Assembly (NCBI RefSeq): GCF_002915575.1
Contig: NZ_PQGD01000005.1
Span: forward strand, 62,001 to 126,000
Source of the DNA: Superficieibacter electus
GTDB taxonomy: Bacteria; Pseudomonadota; Gammaproteobacteria; Enterobacterales; Enterobacteriaceae
DNA: 64,000 nucleotides
Direction of reading: 5' to 3'
The position numbers and the translations under genes are program-made. Numbering within the stretch: position 1 is the stretch's first letter; each line of letters opens with the position of its first letter. Shown here piece after piece: positions 1 through 7,909 of this stretch. Under the pieces are notes generated by a model. The model saw nothing but the letters and a program-made list of their open reading frames with translations. It did no database searches and had not been told where the DNA came from.

Positions 1-540
1 AACCACCATCACAGCCAACTGGCGCATCACACTGTCTGTTTTGGTCCGCGCTACAAAGAATTAATTGAGGATATTTTTACTAAAGAGACGCTGGCGGAAG
101 ACTTTTCCCTTTATCTGCATGCGCCTTGTGTGACCGATCCGTCCCTTGCGCCGCCGGGATGCGGCAGCTATTACGTACTGGCTCCCGTGCCGCATTTGGG
201 CACGGCTAATCTCGACTGGACAGTTGAAGGGCCGCGCCTGCGCGATCGTATTTTTGCCTACCTTGAACAGCATTATATGCCGGGCCTGCGTGAGCAACTG
301 GTTACACAGCGCATGTTTACGCCCTTTGATTTTCGCGACCAGCTTGGCGCGCATCTGGGGTCGGCGTTTTCGGTTGAGCCGATCCTGCAACAGAGTGCCT
401 GGTTCCGTCCGCATAACCGCGACAGCCACATCCCAAACCTTTATCTTGTCGGGGCGGGTACGCATCCCGGCGCAGGTATCCCCGGCGTTATTGGTTCGGC
501 GAAAGCAACGGCTGGTCTGATGCTGGAGGCACTGTTATGA
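1..540 (+). CDS. crtI: Phytoene desaturase CrtI, C-terminal part (5' end outside window)
   Basis: The open frame runs from base 1 to the TGA at 538-540 and gives the last 179 residues of a protein usually near 490. CrtI is an FAD-dependent membrane-associated enzyme that desaturates phytoene to lycopene. The conserved C-terminal FAD-binding segment is visible as NLYLVGAGTHPGAGIPGV, followed by a short helix to the end. The stop overlaps the start of crtB by 4 nt (ATGA), so the two are translationally coupled, as in the crtXYIB order of Pantoea and Cronobacter. The upstream genes (crtE, crtX, crtY) are presumed to lie to the left. Identity is secure; only the truncation by the window edge limits the call. 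Confidence 0.95.
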   Translation, partial: NHHHSQLAHHTVCFGPRYKELIEDIFTKETLAEDFSLYLHAPCVTDPSLAPPGCGSYYVLAPVPHLGTANLDWTVEGPRLRDRIFAYLEQHYMPGLREQLVTQRMFTPFDFRDQLGAHLGSAFSVEPILQQSAWFRPHNRDSHIPNLYLVGAGTHPGAGIPGVIGSAKATAGLMLEALL

Positions 541-1469
541 GCAACAGTAACCTGATGGACCATGCGACTGAAACCATGGCAGCAGGCTCAAAAAGTTTTG
601 CCACCGCCGCGAAACTGTTTGATGCCTCTACCCGTCGTAGCGCACTCATGCTCTATGCATGGTGCCGCTATTGCGATGATGTGATTGATGGTCAGACGCT
701 GGGGTTTGCATCCCATGAACAGGATGGCGTTAGCGCATCACAGCGGCTGAATATGCTGGAAACGCAGACGCAGCGCGCGTTTTCCGGCGCGCCGATGAGC
801 GAGCCTGCGTTTGCCGCTTTTCAGGAGGTGGCCATCCGTCATGCAATCCCGCCGCGGCTGGCTTTTGATCATCTGGAAGGGTTTGCGATGGATGTGCGGG
901 AAACCCGCTATGACACGCTGGCGGATACCCTGCGCTATTGCTATCACGTGGCGGGCGTGGTCGGGCTGATGATGGCGCGGGTGATGGGCGTGCGCGATGA
1001 GGCAGTGCTGGACCGGGCCTGTGATTTAGGGCTGGCGTTTCAGTTGACCAATATTGCCCGCGACATTGTGGAAGATGCGCAAGCAGGGCGCTGTTATCTC
1101 CCGGCCGACTGGCTGGCGGCTGAGGGTATTGATCCCGACCAGCCTGGCGCTCCTGAGCAGCGTGAAAAGCTGGCCCGCGTGGCGCAGCGGCTCGTTGCAG
1201 AGGCCGAGCCTTATTACGCCTCCGCCCGGGCGGGACTCGCCGGGCTGCCGTTGCGCTCAGCCTGGGCCATTGCTTCAGCGCACGGGGTCTATCGTGAAAT
1301 TGGCGTTAAAGTGAGGGCGGCAGGCGCTCGTGCCTGGGACACCCGGCAGGGCACTTCACGGCCGGAAAAGCTGGCACTGCTGCTGAAAGGCGCTGGCATG
1401 GTAGTCAGTTCTCGCGTGGCGTCTTCACCGCCGCGTCCGGCTGGTCTGTGGCAGCGTCCCGCGCGGTAA
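537..1469 (+). CDS. crtB: 15-cis-phytoene synthase CrtB
   Basis: This 310-residue protein (family near 309) condenses two geranylgeranyl diphosphates to phytoene, the first committed carotenoid step. Both Asp-rich Mg/diphosphate motifs are present: DDVID at residues 47-51 and DIVED at 176-180, the latter inside the squalene/phytoene synthase signature. The start overlaps the crtI stop by 4 nt, and GGAGG upstream in crtI serves as ribosome site. The 3' end overlaps the convergent crtZ by 65 nt. No hydrophobic segment suggests an integral membrane protein; a peripheral membrane role is expected from the family. Confidence 0.96.
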   Translation: MSNSNLMDHATETMAAGSKSFATAAKLFDASTRRSALMLYAWCRYCDDVIDGQTLGFASHEQDGVSASQRLNMLETQTQRAFSGAPMSEPAFAAFQEVAIRHAIPPRLAFDHLEGFAMDVRETRYDTLADTLRYCYHVAGVVGLMMARVMGVRDEAVLDRACDLGLAFQLTNIARDIVEDAQAGRCYLPADWLAAEGIDPDQPGAPEQREKLARVAQRLVAEAEPYYASARAGLAGLPLRSAWAIASAHGVYREIGVKVRAAGARAWDTRQGTSRPEKLALLLKGAGMVVSSRVASSPPRPAGLWQRPAR

Positions 1470-1953
1470 GCGCCTCGTCATGCATTTTTTGTTTGCGGCG
1501 GCGCAGCGTCGCCTGTAATTTTTCAACCGGCGGCGCATAAAGAAATCCGAACGACACACAGTCTTCTTTACCCCGCACCGCATGATGCAGGCGATGCGCC
1601 ATATACAGCCGTTTCAGGTAACCCCGGCGCGGGACATAGCGAAACGGCCAGCGCTGATGTACCAGGCCGTCATGCACCATAAAGTAAAGCGCGCCGTACA
1701 GCGTCATCCCTGCGCCGATCCACTGTAACGGCCAGACACCGCCGGTGCCCACGGCAATCAGTACAATCGCCAGCACGGCAAATACCACGGCATATAAATC
1801 GTTAACTTCAAACCAGCCGGTGCGCGGCTCATGATGAGAAAGATGCCACCCCCAACCCCAGCCGTGCATAATATATTTATGCGCCAGCGTGGCGATGATT
1901 TCCATCGCCGCAACGGTTGCCAGCACGATTAAAATGTTCCACAGCACGAGCAT
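1405..1953 (-). CDS. crtZ: Beta-carotene 3-hydroxylase CrtZ
   Basis: This 182-residue integral membrane di-iron hydroxylase converts beta-carotene to zeaxanthin. The full set of histidine clusters of the fatty acid hydroxylase superfamily is visible: HKYIMH (25-30), HLSHH (37-41), HDGLVH (94-99) and HRLHH (120-124), between hydrophobic helices. The start at 1953 was chosen because AGAGGA lies six bases upstream and the N-terminus then matches known CrtZ; an ATG two codons earlier (1959) directly abuts the ribosome site, and the frame stays open to 2046. It is transcribed toward crtB and its last 65 nt overlap crtB. The C-terminal tail of about 30 residues is hydrophilic and variable. Confidence 0.94.
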   Translation of the reverse strand: MLVLWNILIVLATVAAMEIIATLAHKYIMHGWGWGWHLSHHEPRTGWFEVNDLYAVVFAVLAIVLIAVGTGGVWPLQWIGAGMTLYGALYFMVHDGLVHQRWPFRYVPRRGYLKRLYMAHRLHHAVRGKEDCVSFGFLYAPPVEKLQATLRRRKQKMHDEALTARDAATDQPDAAVKTPREN

Positions 1954-2109
1954 CGGCATTCCTCTTAAAGCCATTCCCAACGACATGCGTAATAGTAGCT
2001 GTCTTTGTGGAAAACGTGACTTATTGCCTGTTGTTGCGGCTAACAATGCTGGTCTGACAGGTTATGATAACGACAACGTTTTCCGTTAATTCCTTAACAA
2101 GCGAGCCCT
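1954..2109. promoter_or_regulatory. Divergent intergenic region between crtZ and the IclR-type regulator
   Basis: These 156 bp must hold the promoters of crtZ (minus) and of the IclR-type regulator gene (plus). The region is AT-rich near 2060-2100. I could not pick out a convincing -10/-35 pair or an operator by eye. The position marks the junction between the carotenoid cluster and the sugar-acid operon. Confidence 0.4.
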
Positions 2110-2802
2110 ATGAACAGTACCGTTTACGATGCTTTTCGCTGTCTGAATCTGCTGGCCACCGGCTCCCGCCCCTACGGCATCCGGGAAATTGGCCGGATGC
2201 TGGATCTGGACCCGGCGAAGGTCACTCGCCTGATGCAAACCCTGCTGGTGCTGGAAATGGTGCAGCAAAATGCTAAACGCAAATACAGCCTCGGGATGGG
2301 CATACACCGTCTTTCTGCCAGCGCAATTCATAACTCGGCGTTTTACACCGCGGTACTGGAGATGCTGGAAGAAACCGGAAGTCATTCAGTGTCTATCGTG
2401 ATCGGTGTGTTAAGCGGTAAGGAAGTGGTGTATTTACTGCATACGCGCGGCGGAAAAAGCATTGCCCGCGCGATTGGTAATTACGAATCTTTCCCGGTAC
2501 GGGATTCGGTGATTGGTATTAAATTGCTCTCTACCATGAGTGATGAAGAAATTATTGAACGCCTCGGCATCCATGACTACCGTCTGCTGAAAAAAGATAT
2601 TGATGAGGCCAGACATCATCAGGTCTTTGGCAAAGCGTATGGCCCTGATGATTATCGGCTGGCCTGTATTATTCCAGGAATGCAGGCGGCCATTGCACTG
2701 TCCAATATTCAGGGCGACCGGTTGAATATCGAGAGTCTGCGCCAGTTTTTAGTCTCTGCCGCCCGCAAAATCAGCGGGGAATCCTTCCCCGTCGTTCAGT
2801 AA
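2110..2802 (+). CDS. IclR-family transcriptional regulator, putative regulator of the facing sugar-acid operon
   Basis: The 230-residue protein has an N-terminal winged helix-turn-helix (about residues 3-60, with REIGRMLDLDPAKVTRLMQTL as recognition region) followed by an IclR effector-binding domain. IclR proteins bind small carboxylates or sugar acids and commonly control adjacent catabolic genes. It faces the operon at 2749-7648 and its 3' end overlaps the KDPGal aldolase gene by 54 nt. That tail-to-tail overlap suggests co-inheritance with the operon. The specific effector cannot be read; a 2-keto-3-deoxy acid or its precursor is a reasonable inference. It is not the GntR-type DgoR that controls E. 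coli dgo genes. Confidence 0.8.
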   Translation: MNSTVYDAFRCLNLLATGSRPYGIREIGRMLDLDPAKVTRLMQTLLVLEMVQQNAKRKYSLGMGIHRLSASAIHNSAFYTAVLEMLEETGSHSVSIVIGVLSGKEVVYLLHTRGGKSIARAIGNYESFPVRDSVIGIKLLSTMSDEEIIERLGIHDYRLLKKDIDEARHHQVFGKAYGPDDYRLACIIPGMQAAIALSNIQGDRLNIESLRQFLVSAARKISGESFPVVQ

Positions 2803-3375
2803 TGCCGCACAGCGCGCTGCGGTAACAGAAACGTGCTGGCCGGGGCGATAAAGCGATGAGCCAATCCCGACACTGTCATAATGACGTAAGTAGACTGCCG
2901 CATTACCACTATTCACCCCGCCTACTGCAGAGAACAGGGCCGGGGCAGAGAGCGGACCTTTTATTAACTGCGGAAAGTCTGGTGGCAGCGCGGCGGCGGG
3001 AAAGATTTTGAGGACGTCGACACCCAGTTCACAGGCGGTGAAAATTTCACTGGCGGTAAAGACGCCCGCGCAAACGCGCAGACCGCGACGCTGAGCGGCA
3101 TCGACCACGCGCGGGTCAAGATTCGGCGTCAGAATAAAGGTCGCGCCTGCCGCAGCGCAGGTATCTACGTGCGCGGGTGTTAACACGGTTCCTGCGCCGG
3201 ATTGCACGCTGTCGCCAAAGGCGGAGCGCACGCGTTGCAGGCTGATCGCCCAGTCGGGGGAGTTGGTGGTAATTTCCACCGTGGTGATGCCATGATCCCG
3301 CAGGCAGGCGACCTGCTCCACGCACTCCTGCGGCGTGATGCCCCGTAAAATCGCCACGATGCGTTCAGTGGTCAT
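2749..3375 (-). CDS. dgoA: 2-dehydro-3-deoxy-6-phosphogalactonate (KDPG/KDPGal-type) aldolase
   Basis: This 208-residue class I aldolase of the Eda/DgoA family cleaves 2-keto-3-deoxy-6-phosphogalactonate to pyruvate and glyceraldehyde 3-phosphate. The Schiff-base lysine is K123 in DVLKIFPA and the general base E34 lies in TVEIT. The start at 3375 matches family length and has GAGGT upstream; the frame itself remains open to 3423. It overlaps the kinase gene by 11 nt and is the last gene of the operon. Its 3' end overlaps the convergent IclR gene by 54 nt. DgoA is preferred over Eda because of the adjacent DgoK-type kinase. Confidence 0.9.
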   Translation of the reverse strand: MTTERIVAILRGITPQECVEQVACLRDHGITTVEITTNSPDWAISLQRVRSAFGDSVQSGAGTVLTPAHVDTCAAAGATFILTPNLDPRVVDAAQRRGLRVCAGVFTASEIFTACELGVDVLKIFPAAALPPDFPQLIKGPLSAPALFSAVGGVNSGNAAVYLRHYDSVGIGSSLYRPGQHVSVTAARCAALLNDGEGFPADFAGGRD

Positions 3376-4258
3376 GGCGAAATACCTCATTGAGTCCGGC
3401 CACCAGCGCGGTTTCCGCCTCAAGCGTCATGCAGGCGAGATTGAGCGCCTCACAAGCCTTGCGATAGTGGCTCAGTAGCTCAGGGCTGCCAATAAAGCAC
3501 ACCGGGGCGTTACGTGGATGGCCTGTCAGAATTTCATGCCCAATGAGCAAGCCGGAAAGCCACGAACCGGCAGCAGAGGATTCCAGTTCGCCGAGAATAT
3601 ACCGGCCACGGCAGCGGAACAATTCGCTGACCAGGGCTTTCTCCTGACGGGCGATGGCCTGCGCCGTCGCCACGCCGTCGAGAAAAGCGGCGGGGGAGGC
3701 CATCTGCGCGGGCAGGCCTTTACCCACCACCGAATGATTCAGCACCAGGTGATAAAGTTCGCCGGTCATCAGCGTTTGCAGACTGTCAACGCGCTGCTGC
3801 TGGCGATCTACCGTCATCCATTTGCTGTGGGTGCCGACGGCGGCGAAGGTGGTGCTGTCACTCAGGGTAAGCGCGCCTGCCAGTTGCATCTCCTCGCCCC
3901 GGCAAATTTCGTTATTTCTGCGATCGCAGATGCCGGGGCGCAGCGTCAGCGGGTTGGGCAGAATGCCTTCCAGCGGCTGGCCTTTGCCGGTTAATGCCCG
4001 AAAGCTGAGCGGCAGCTCCTGGTATCCGGCGTCGGCGATGCCGATATTGCTGCCGATCATGCCGCACAGCAGCACGGGTAAATGTTCATCCCACGCCTCG
4101 CCAAGCCGAAGTAATTGCTCACGCAGGATCGCCGGAAGGCGTTCACGCTGGCACTTGCCCACGCCGCAGGTGTCCTGCACGATGCGGGTAACCTCACCAT
4201 CGCGCACGCGCATGGCGCGAAAATTGCTGGTTCCCCAGTCAACGGCGATGTAATTCAT
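3365..4258 (-). CDS. dgoK: 2-dehydro-3-deoxygalactonokinase
   Basis: The 297-residue protein is a DgoK-family sugar-acid kinase that phosphorylates 2-keto-3-deoxygalactonate at O6 for the following aldolase. The N-terminal phosphate-binding motif AVDWGTSNFR (residues 5-14) of the actin-like ATPase fold is clear, and VLLCGMIGSNIG and FAAVGTHSKWM match the family. It overlaps the upstream DapA-type gene by 4 nt (ATGA) and the downstream aldolase by 11 nt, so the genes are translationally coupled. Substrate stereochemistry is inferred from family resemblance to DgoK. Confidence 0.9.
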   Translation of the reverse strand: MNYIAVDWGTSNFRAMRVRDGEVTRIVQDTCGVGKCQRERLPAILREQLLRLGEAWDEHLPVLLCGMIGSNIGIADAGYQELPLSFRALTGKGQPLEGILPNPLTLRPGICDRRNNEICRGEEMQLAGALTLSDSTTFAAVGTHSKWMTVDRQQQRVDSLQTLMTGELYHLVLNHSVVGKGLPAQMASPAAFLDGVATAQAIARQEKALVSELFRCRGRYILGELESSAAGSWLSGLLIGHEILTGHPRNAPVCFIGSPELLSHYRKACEALNLACMTLEAETALVAGLNEVFRHDH

Positions 4259-5151
4259 CGGCTCCCCTCCAGCGCCGCCAGCGGCAGGGTATTGGTCAGA
4301 TCGCGCAACTCTTCCCGCGTCACCTCGTCAATGCGTTTTGCTGGTTCGCGCACCACGTCGGTGGTAAATATCCCGGCCTGATGCAGCACCGTTTTATGCA
4401 CTGCCACGCCGATGCCGGGCTGAACGCCGTAGCGCAGAAAGGGCAGATAGCGATAAAACAACGCCTGAGCCTCACGGCGATCGCGCTGCCAGGTGCGTAA
4501 TAGGGCGTTAATGACATCAGGAAATTCACAGGCAGGCATGGTGCCGATAATACCCCGACGTAACTCTTCATACAGGAATCCGGCATTGAGGCCACCAAAC
4601 AGGCCGACGCTGTCGCCGAGCGCCTTTTTCAGGGCGGTGATTTTTAGCGTGGTCGGCGGTTGTTCAACTTTAATGTATTTGATGGACGGAAAATCCTGGC
4701 ACAATTTTACCAGCGTGGGGACGGGCAGAGTGACGCCGGTCATCAGCGGTGCATCCTGGATCATAATGTCGATATCGCAGGCATGACAGATATCGCGCCA
4801 GAAATGATAAATTTCTTCCGGCCCGGGTTTGACCACCGACGGCGGGTTAACCATCGCCACCTGCGCGCCCCAGCGCCGGACGCGCTGAATATCGTCAATC
4901 GCCACCGCAGAAGAGGCTCCACCTGCCGCGGCGACCAGCGGCAAATCGCCGGTCAGACGCTTCACGCAGGCAAACAGCGCCTCTTTCTCATCACCGGTCA
5001 GGGCATAGCCTTCGGAGGCATTGCCAAACAGTGCCAGCCCGTCCACGCCCTGAGCGAGCAAAAATGTCACCAGTCGTTCCATTGAGGCGAAATCCACGTC
5101 GCCATTGTCATCAAATGCCGTTGCCAGAATGGGCACATTACCTTTTAACAT
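4255..5151 (-). CDS. DapA/NanA-superfamily class I aldolase or dehydratase acting on a 2-keto-3-deoxy sugar acid
   Basis: This 298-residue protein has the dihydrodipicolinate synthase fold. The predicted Schiff-base lysine is K161 in YIKVEQPP, and the substrate carboxylate loop reads GNASEG (43-48) instead of the usual GTTGE. The position that is Tyr in the usual YNxP motif reads Gln here (QDAP, 132-135), so proton relay differs from DapA and NanA. It overlaps the dehydratase gene by 7 nt and the kinase gene by 4 nt. Context suggests action on the keto-acid made by the dehydratase, either as a non-phosphorylating aldolase or a further dehydratase. A lysine biosynthetic role is unlikely. Confidence 0.75.
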   Translation of the reverse strand: MLKGNVPILATAFDDNGDVDFASMERLVTFLLAQGVDGLALFGNASEGYALTGDEKEALFACVKRLTGDLPLVAAAGGASSAVAIDDIQRVRRWGAQVAMVNPPSVVKPGPEEIYHFWRDICHACDIDIMIQDAPLMTGVTLPVPTLVKLCQDFPSIKYIKVEQPPTTLKITALKKALGDSVGLFGGLNAGFLYEELRRGIIGTMPACEFPDVINALLRTWQRDRREAQALFYRYLPFLRYGVQPGIGVAVHKTVLHQAGIFTTDVVREPAKRIDEVTREELRDLTNTLPLAALEGSR

Positions 5152-6311
5152 GTTGTCTCCATTAGCGATTCGCGAACGCGATCTTCGTTTATATCGATCC
5201 CCAGCCCGGCCGTCTGCGGCAGCTGATAATGTCCCTGCTCGCAGACCAGTGGCGTGTTAAGCAACTGATTGGCGATGGCAAAAACCGGCGGCTGGTACTC
5301 CAGCATAAAAAGATTGGGAATGGCGGCCGCCACGTGGATCGAGGCGGCGATGCACGGGCCTAATCCCACGCTCAAATGCGGCGCGACCTGTAAATTCCAC
5401 GTTTCCGCCAGCGCGGCAATATGCATCAGCTCGCTGATACCGGTACGGCCCACGTCTGGCTGGAGGATGTCGGCAGCGCGCTGTTCAATACACGGCCTAA
5501 CCTGGTAGCGGGTGCGCTCCGTTTCACCGAGGGCGACGGGAACCGGGCTTTTGGCGCGCAGCTCGCGGTGCCCGGCAATATCTTCCGGCAGCAGCGGCGC
5601 TTCGAGGAAGCCCAGCCCGAGCGGATGTAGCGCGTTGGCCAGATCCGCTGCCTGAGCGACGCTGTAATTCCAGTGGGCGTCGAGAAATATGTCCGCCTCC
5701 TCACCCAGCGTCTCGCGGATGGCGCGGACGTTGATAATGTCCTCTTTTACGCCATAGCCCAGCGCCAGTTTCACCGCTGTAAAGCCTTTTTCCTGCCAGC
5801 GTTTTGCCAGCGCGCAGCGGGCGGCGAGGTCGGGTTCCGGCAGGCCAGACACATAGCATGGAACGTTGTTGCGGTACGCGCCGCCCAACAATTGATATAC
5901 CGGCTGATTGAGGATTTTGCCTTTGAGATCCCACAACGCGATATCCACTGCCGCAAGGGCGTCAATGTGATACCCGGTAATGTGTCCGCGATCGCGCATG
6001 GCGTCATACATCCTCGAATTCAGCACCGCGCTGGAGAAGGGCGACTGCCCCTTCAGAAGCGGCGCGAACAGGTGGGTAATTAATTCAGCAATTACCTGCG
6101 GTACTACTGGTGCCAGCGCTTCCCCCCAGCCAACATGACCCTCGTCGGTGGTGATTTTGACAAGGCAGGTTTCCATCTTGCGCGAATAAACGCAGCGGTA
6201 TTCAGGACGGTAGTAATAGTCCGTTTTTTCTTCATTCGTCTTGCCGCCCAAATACACCTGTTCTGGTGTGATCCTGAGAGGAAAGCATTCAACATGGCTG
6301 ATTTTCATCAC
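5145..6311 (-). CDS. Enolase-superfamily sugar-acid dehydratase (mandelate racemase/galactonate dehydratase type)
   Basis: The 388-residue protein has the N-terminal capping domain and the (beta/alpha)7-barrel of the MR/MLE group. Metal ligands are D211, E237 and E263, and the acid/base residues appear as H213 in DAHWNY and the D286/H312 dyad (QPDVG, APHLSVG). A His two residues after the first ligand is typical of acid-sugar dehydratases such as D-galactonate dehydratase. K181 is followed by Leu-Ala, so the MLE-type KxK is absent. It would make a 2-keto-3-deoxy aldonate for the downstream enzymes. It follows the permease gene by 14 nt. GGGAG precedes the double ATG. The exact aldonate is not determinable. 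Confidence 0.85.
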   Translation of the reverse strand: MMKISHVECFPLRITPEQVYLGGKTNEEKTDYYYRPEYRCVYSRKMETCLVKITTDEGHVGWGEALAPVVPQVIAELITHLFAPLLKGQSPFSSAVLNSRMYDAMRDRGHITGYHIDALAAVDIALWDLKGKILNQPVYQLLGGAYRNNVPCYVSGLPEPDLAARCALAKRWQEKGFTAVKLALGYGVKEDIINVRAIRETLGEEADIFLDAHWNYSVAQAADLANALHPLGLGFLEAPLLPEDIAGHRELRAKSPVPVALGETERTRYQVRPCIEQRAADILQPDVGRTGISELMHIAALAETWNLQVAPHLSVGLGPCIAASIHVAAAIPNLFMLEYQPPVFAIANQLLNTPLVCEQGHYQLPQTAGLGIDINEDRVRESLMETTC

Positions 6312-6325
6312 AACTCCCGGTCACG

Positions 6326-7648
6326 TTAATCAAGAATTTTTCCGGCGGTTTCTTTAGCGAACCACACGGCAATGAAAGAGATGAGCGCGGTGATCATCAC
6401 GTACCACGCCGGAGAGAGAGGATCGCCACTCCAGGAAATCAGGCTTGCTGAGGCCAACGGCGTGACGCCACCAAATACCGCGACCGTCAGGTTATAGGCA
6501 ATCGCAATGCCGCCGTAGCGGATCGCGGTCGGGAATAGTTCGACCATCGCCGCGCCGCACCCACCGTTAAACATGGCAACGAAAACGCCGAGCATACTCA
6601 TGGCGGCAATGGCGTTAACCACCGAGCCCTGGCTCATCACCAGCATCGCCGGCCAGGTCAGAAGAATAAACCCGCCGCAGCCCATCAGCATCAGCGGGCG
6701 TCGTCCCCAGCGGTCAGAAAGATAGCCGGTGAGCGGCATGCAGATCGCCACGCTCAGCAATCCCAGGGTAGTAATGAGATAAGAATCGGTCCGGCTGTAG
6801 TGCAGATGTGTGGACAAATAGCCCGGCATAAAGGATTGCAGCACCCAACTGCTTACCGCTTTGACCACCACAAAACCGGTACAGAACAGCAGCGCGCGCA
6901 TGGAGGTCGAGAGCGTTTTGCGCAGCGGCGATTTTTCCAGTTTGCCGCTGGCTTTCAGCTTATGAAATTCTGCTGAGTCTTCCATATTGCGCCGCATATA
7001 CAATCCACCAAGGCCCAGTGGAGCCGCCAGCAGGAACGGTATTCGCCAGCCCCAGTCGTTCATCGCCGCTTCTCCCAGCATATGCGTCAGGAAAAGCACC
7101 AGCCCGGAACCGCAGACAAACGCCATAAAACTGAAGTTCTCGCTCCAGCAGGTCAAAGTGGCCCGCCGCTTCGGCGAGGCGCTTTCTGCCAGATAGGTGA
7201 TCACGCCCGAGCTTTCGCCGCCCGCGGCGAAACCCTGTACCAGGCGTGTCAGCACCAGCAGGATGGGCGCGAGAATACCGACCTGCTGCCAGGTGGGCAG
7301 AATGCCCATGACGAAGGTGGAGATCGAGGTAATGACGATCACGGTCACCAGCACTTTGCGCCGTCCCAGCCGGTCGCCCATCGAGCCGAAGAACAGTCCG
7401 CCCAGCGGACGCATCAGGAAGCCTGAGCCAAAGACGGCGAAGGATTTTAATAACGCCACCGCCGGATCGCTGCTGACGAAAAAGTTACTGGCGATGATGG
7501 CGGCCAGCGTGCCGTAAAGGCCGAAGTCGAACCATTCAATAAAATGGCCGACGCCCGCTGACATCATGATCTTTGCGGTGCGTCTGGCCGGGACCTTCTG
7601 CTGCCCGGCAGCATCGTCTCCGGCGTAGTGAATGCCTGTTTGTTGCAT
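6326..7648 (-). CDS. MFS sugar-acid/organic-acid:proton symporter (metabolite:H+ symporter type)
   Basis: This 440-residue protein has twelve predicted hydrophobic helices and the MHS-type N-terminus (GHFIEWFDFGLYG) seen in ShiA, ProP and KgtP. The MFS signature between helices 2 and 3 reads GDRLGRRKVL, and a second copy DRWGRRPLML lies between helices 8 and 9. As the first gene of the operon it most likely imports the substrate of the dehydratase. The long hydrophilic N-terminus before the first helix (about 30 residues) is usual for the group. The start at 7648 has GGGAGGTAACATG context. Substrate is inferred from context only. Confidence 0.85.
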   Translation of the reverse strand: MQQTGIHYAGDDAAGQQKVPARRTAKIMMSAGVGHFIEWFDFGLYGTLAAIIASNFFVSSDPAVALLKSFAVFGSGFLMRPLGGLFFGSMGDRLGRRKVLVTVIVITSISTFVMGILPTWQQVGILAPILLVLTRLVQGFAAGGESSGVITYLAESASPKRRATLTCWSENFSFMAFVCGSGLVLFLTHMLGEAAMNDWGWRIPFLLAAPLGLGGLYMRRNMEDSAEFHKLKASGKLEKSPLRKTLSTSMRALLFCTGFVVVKAVSSWVLQSFMPGYLSTHLHYSRTDSYLITTLGLLSVAICMPLTGYLSDRWGRRPLMLMGCGGFILLTWPAMLVMSQGSVVNAIAAMSMLGVFVAMFNGGCGAAMVELFPTAIRYGGIAIAYNLTVAVFGGVTPLASASLISWSGDPLSPAWYVMITALISFIAVWFAKETAGKILD

Positions 7649-7862
7649 GTTACCTCCCGGTAAGCAGGGTAGCCGTCGGTGTGATGTTTGTTGTTATCAG
7701 TACGCTGAGTGTAGGGATTGCTTTCATGCTGGCGAATGCGGTGGCGGGTTGCGTGAGGCTTATCAAAGATTGGCGGGTTAAAATGCTTCATATAGTGAAA
7801 CATTCACCCGATAGATTGTTTTTACCCACAAGTGGTAACAATTATTGCGTCATTTTGCGTTA
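7649..7862. promoter_or_regulatory. Divergent intergenic region: sugar-acid operon promoter and upstream of zinT
   Basis: This stretch, together with the zinT promoter to its right, separates the first gene of the minus-strand operon from zinT. The IclR-type regulator of the operon would be expected to bind here. The segment around 7790-7845 is AT-rich (ATAGTGAAACATTCACC carries a short inverted repeat, GTGAAACATTCAC) and is a candidate operator. This is an inference from symmetry and position. Confidence 0.4.
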
Positions 7863-7877
7863 TGTTATATTGTAACA
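7863..7877 (+). promoter_or_regulatory. Zur box upstream of zinT
   Basis: The sequence TGTTATATTGTAACA is nearly palindromic and matches the core of the enterobacterial Zur operator (TGTTATA-N-TATAACA type). It lies 33 bases upstream of the zinT start, a position suited to zinc-dependent repression by blocking RNA polymerase. zinT is a known Zur target in E. coli. Confidence 0.85.
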
Positions 7878-7909
7878 ATAAATATCAACATTACCTCGAG
7901 GGGTCTATT

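Noticed and set aside
1-2110. Mobile element carrying the crt genes
   Set aside because: No transposase, integrase, tRNA or direct repeats lie at the visible right border of the cluster; the left border is outside the window.
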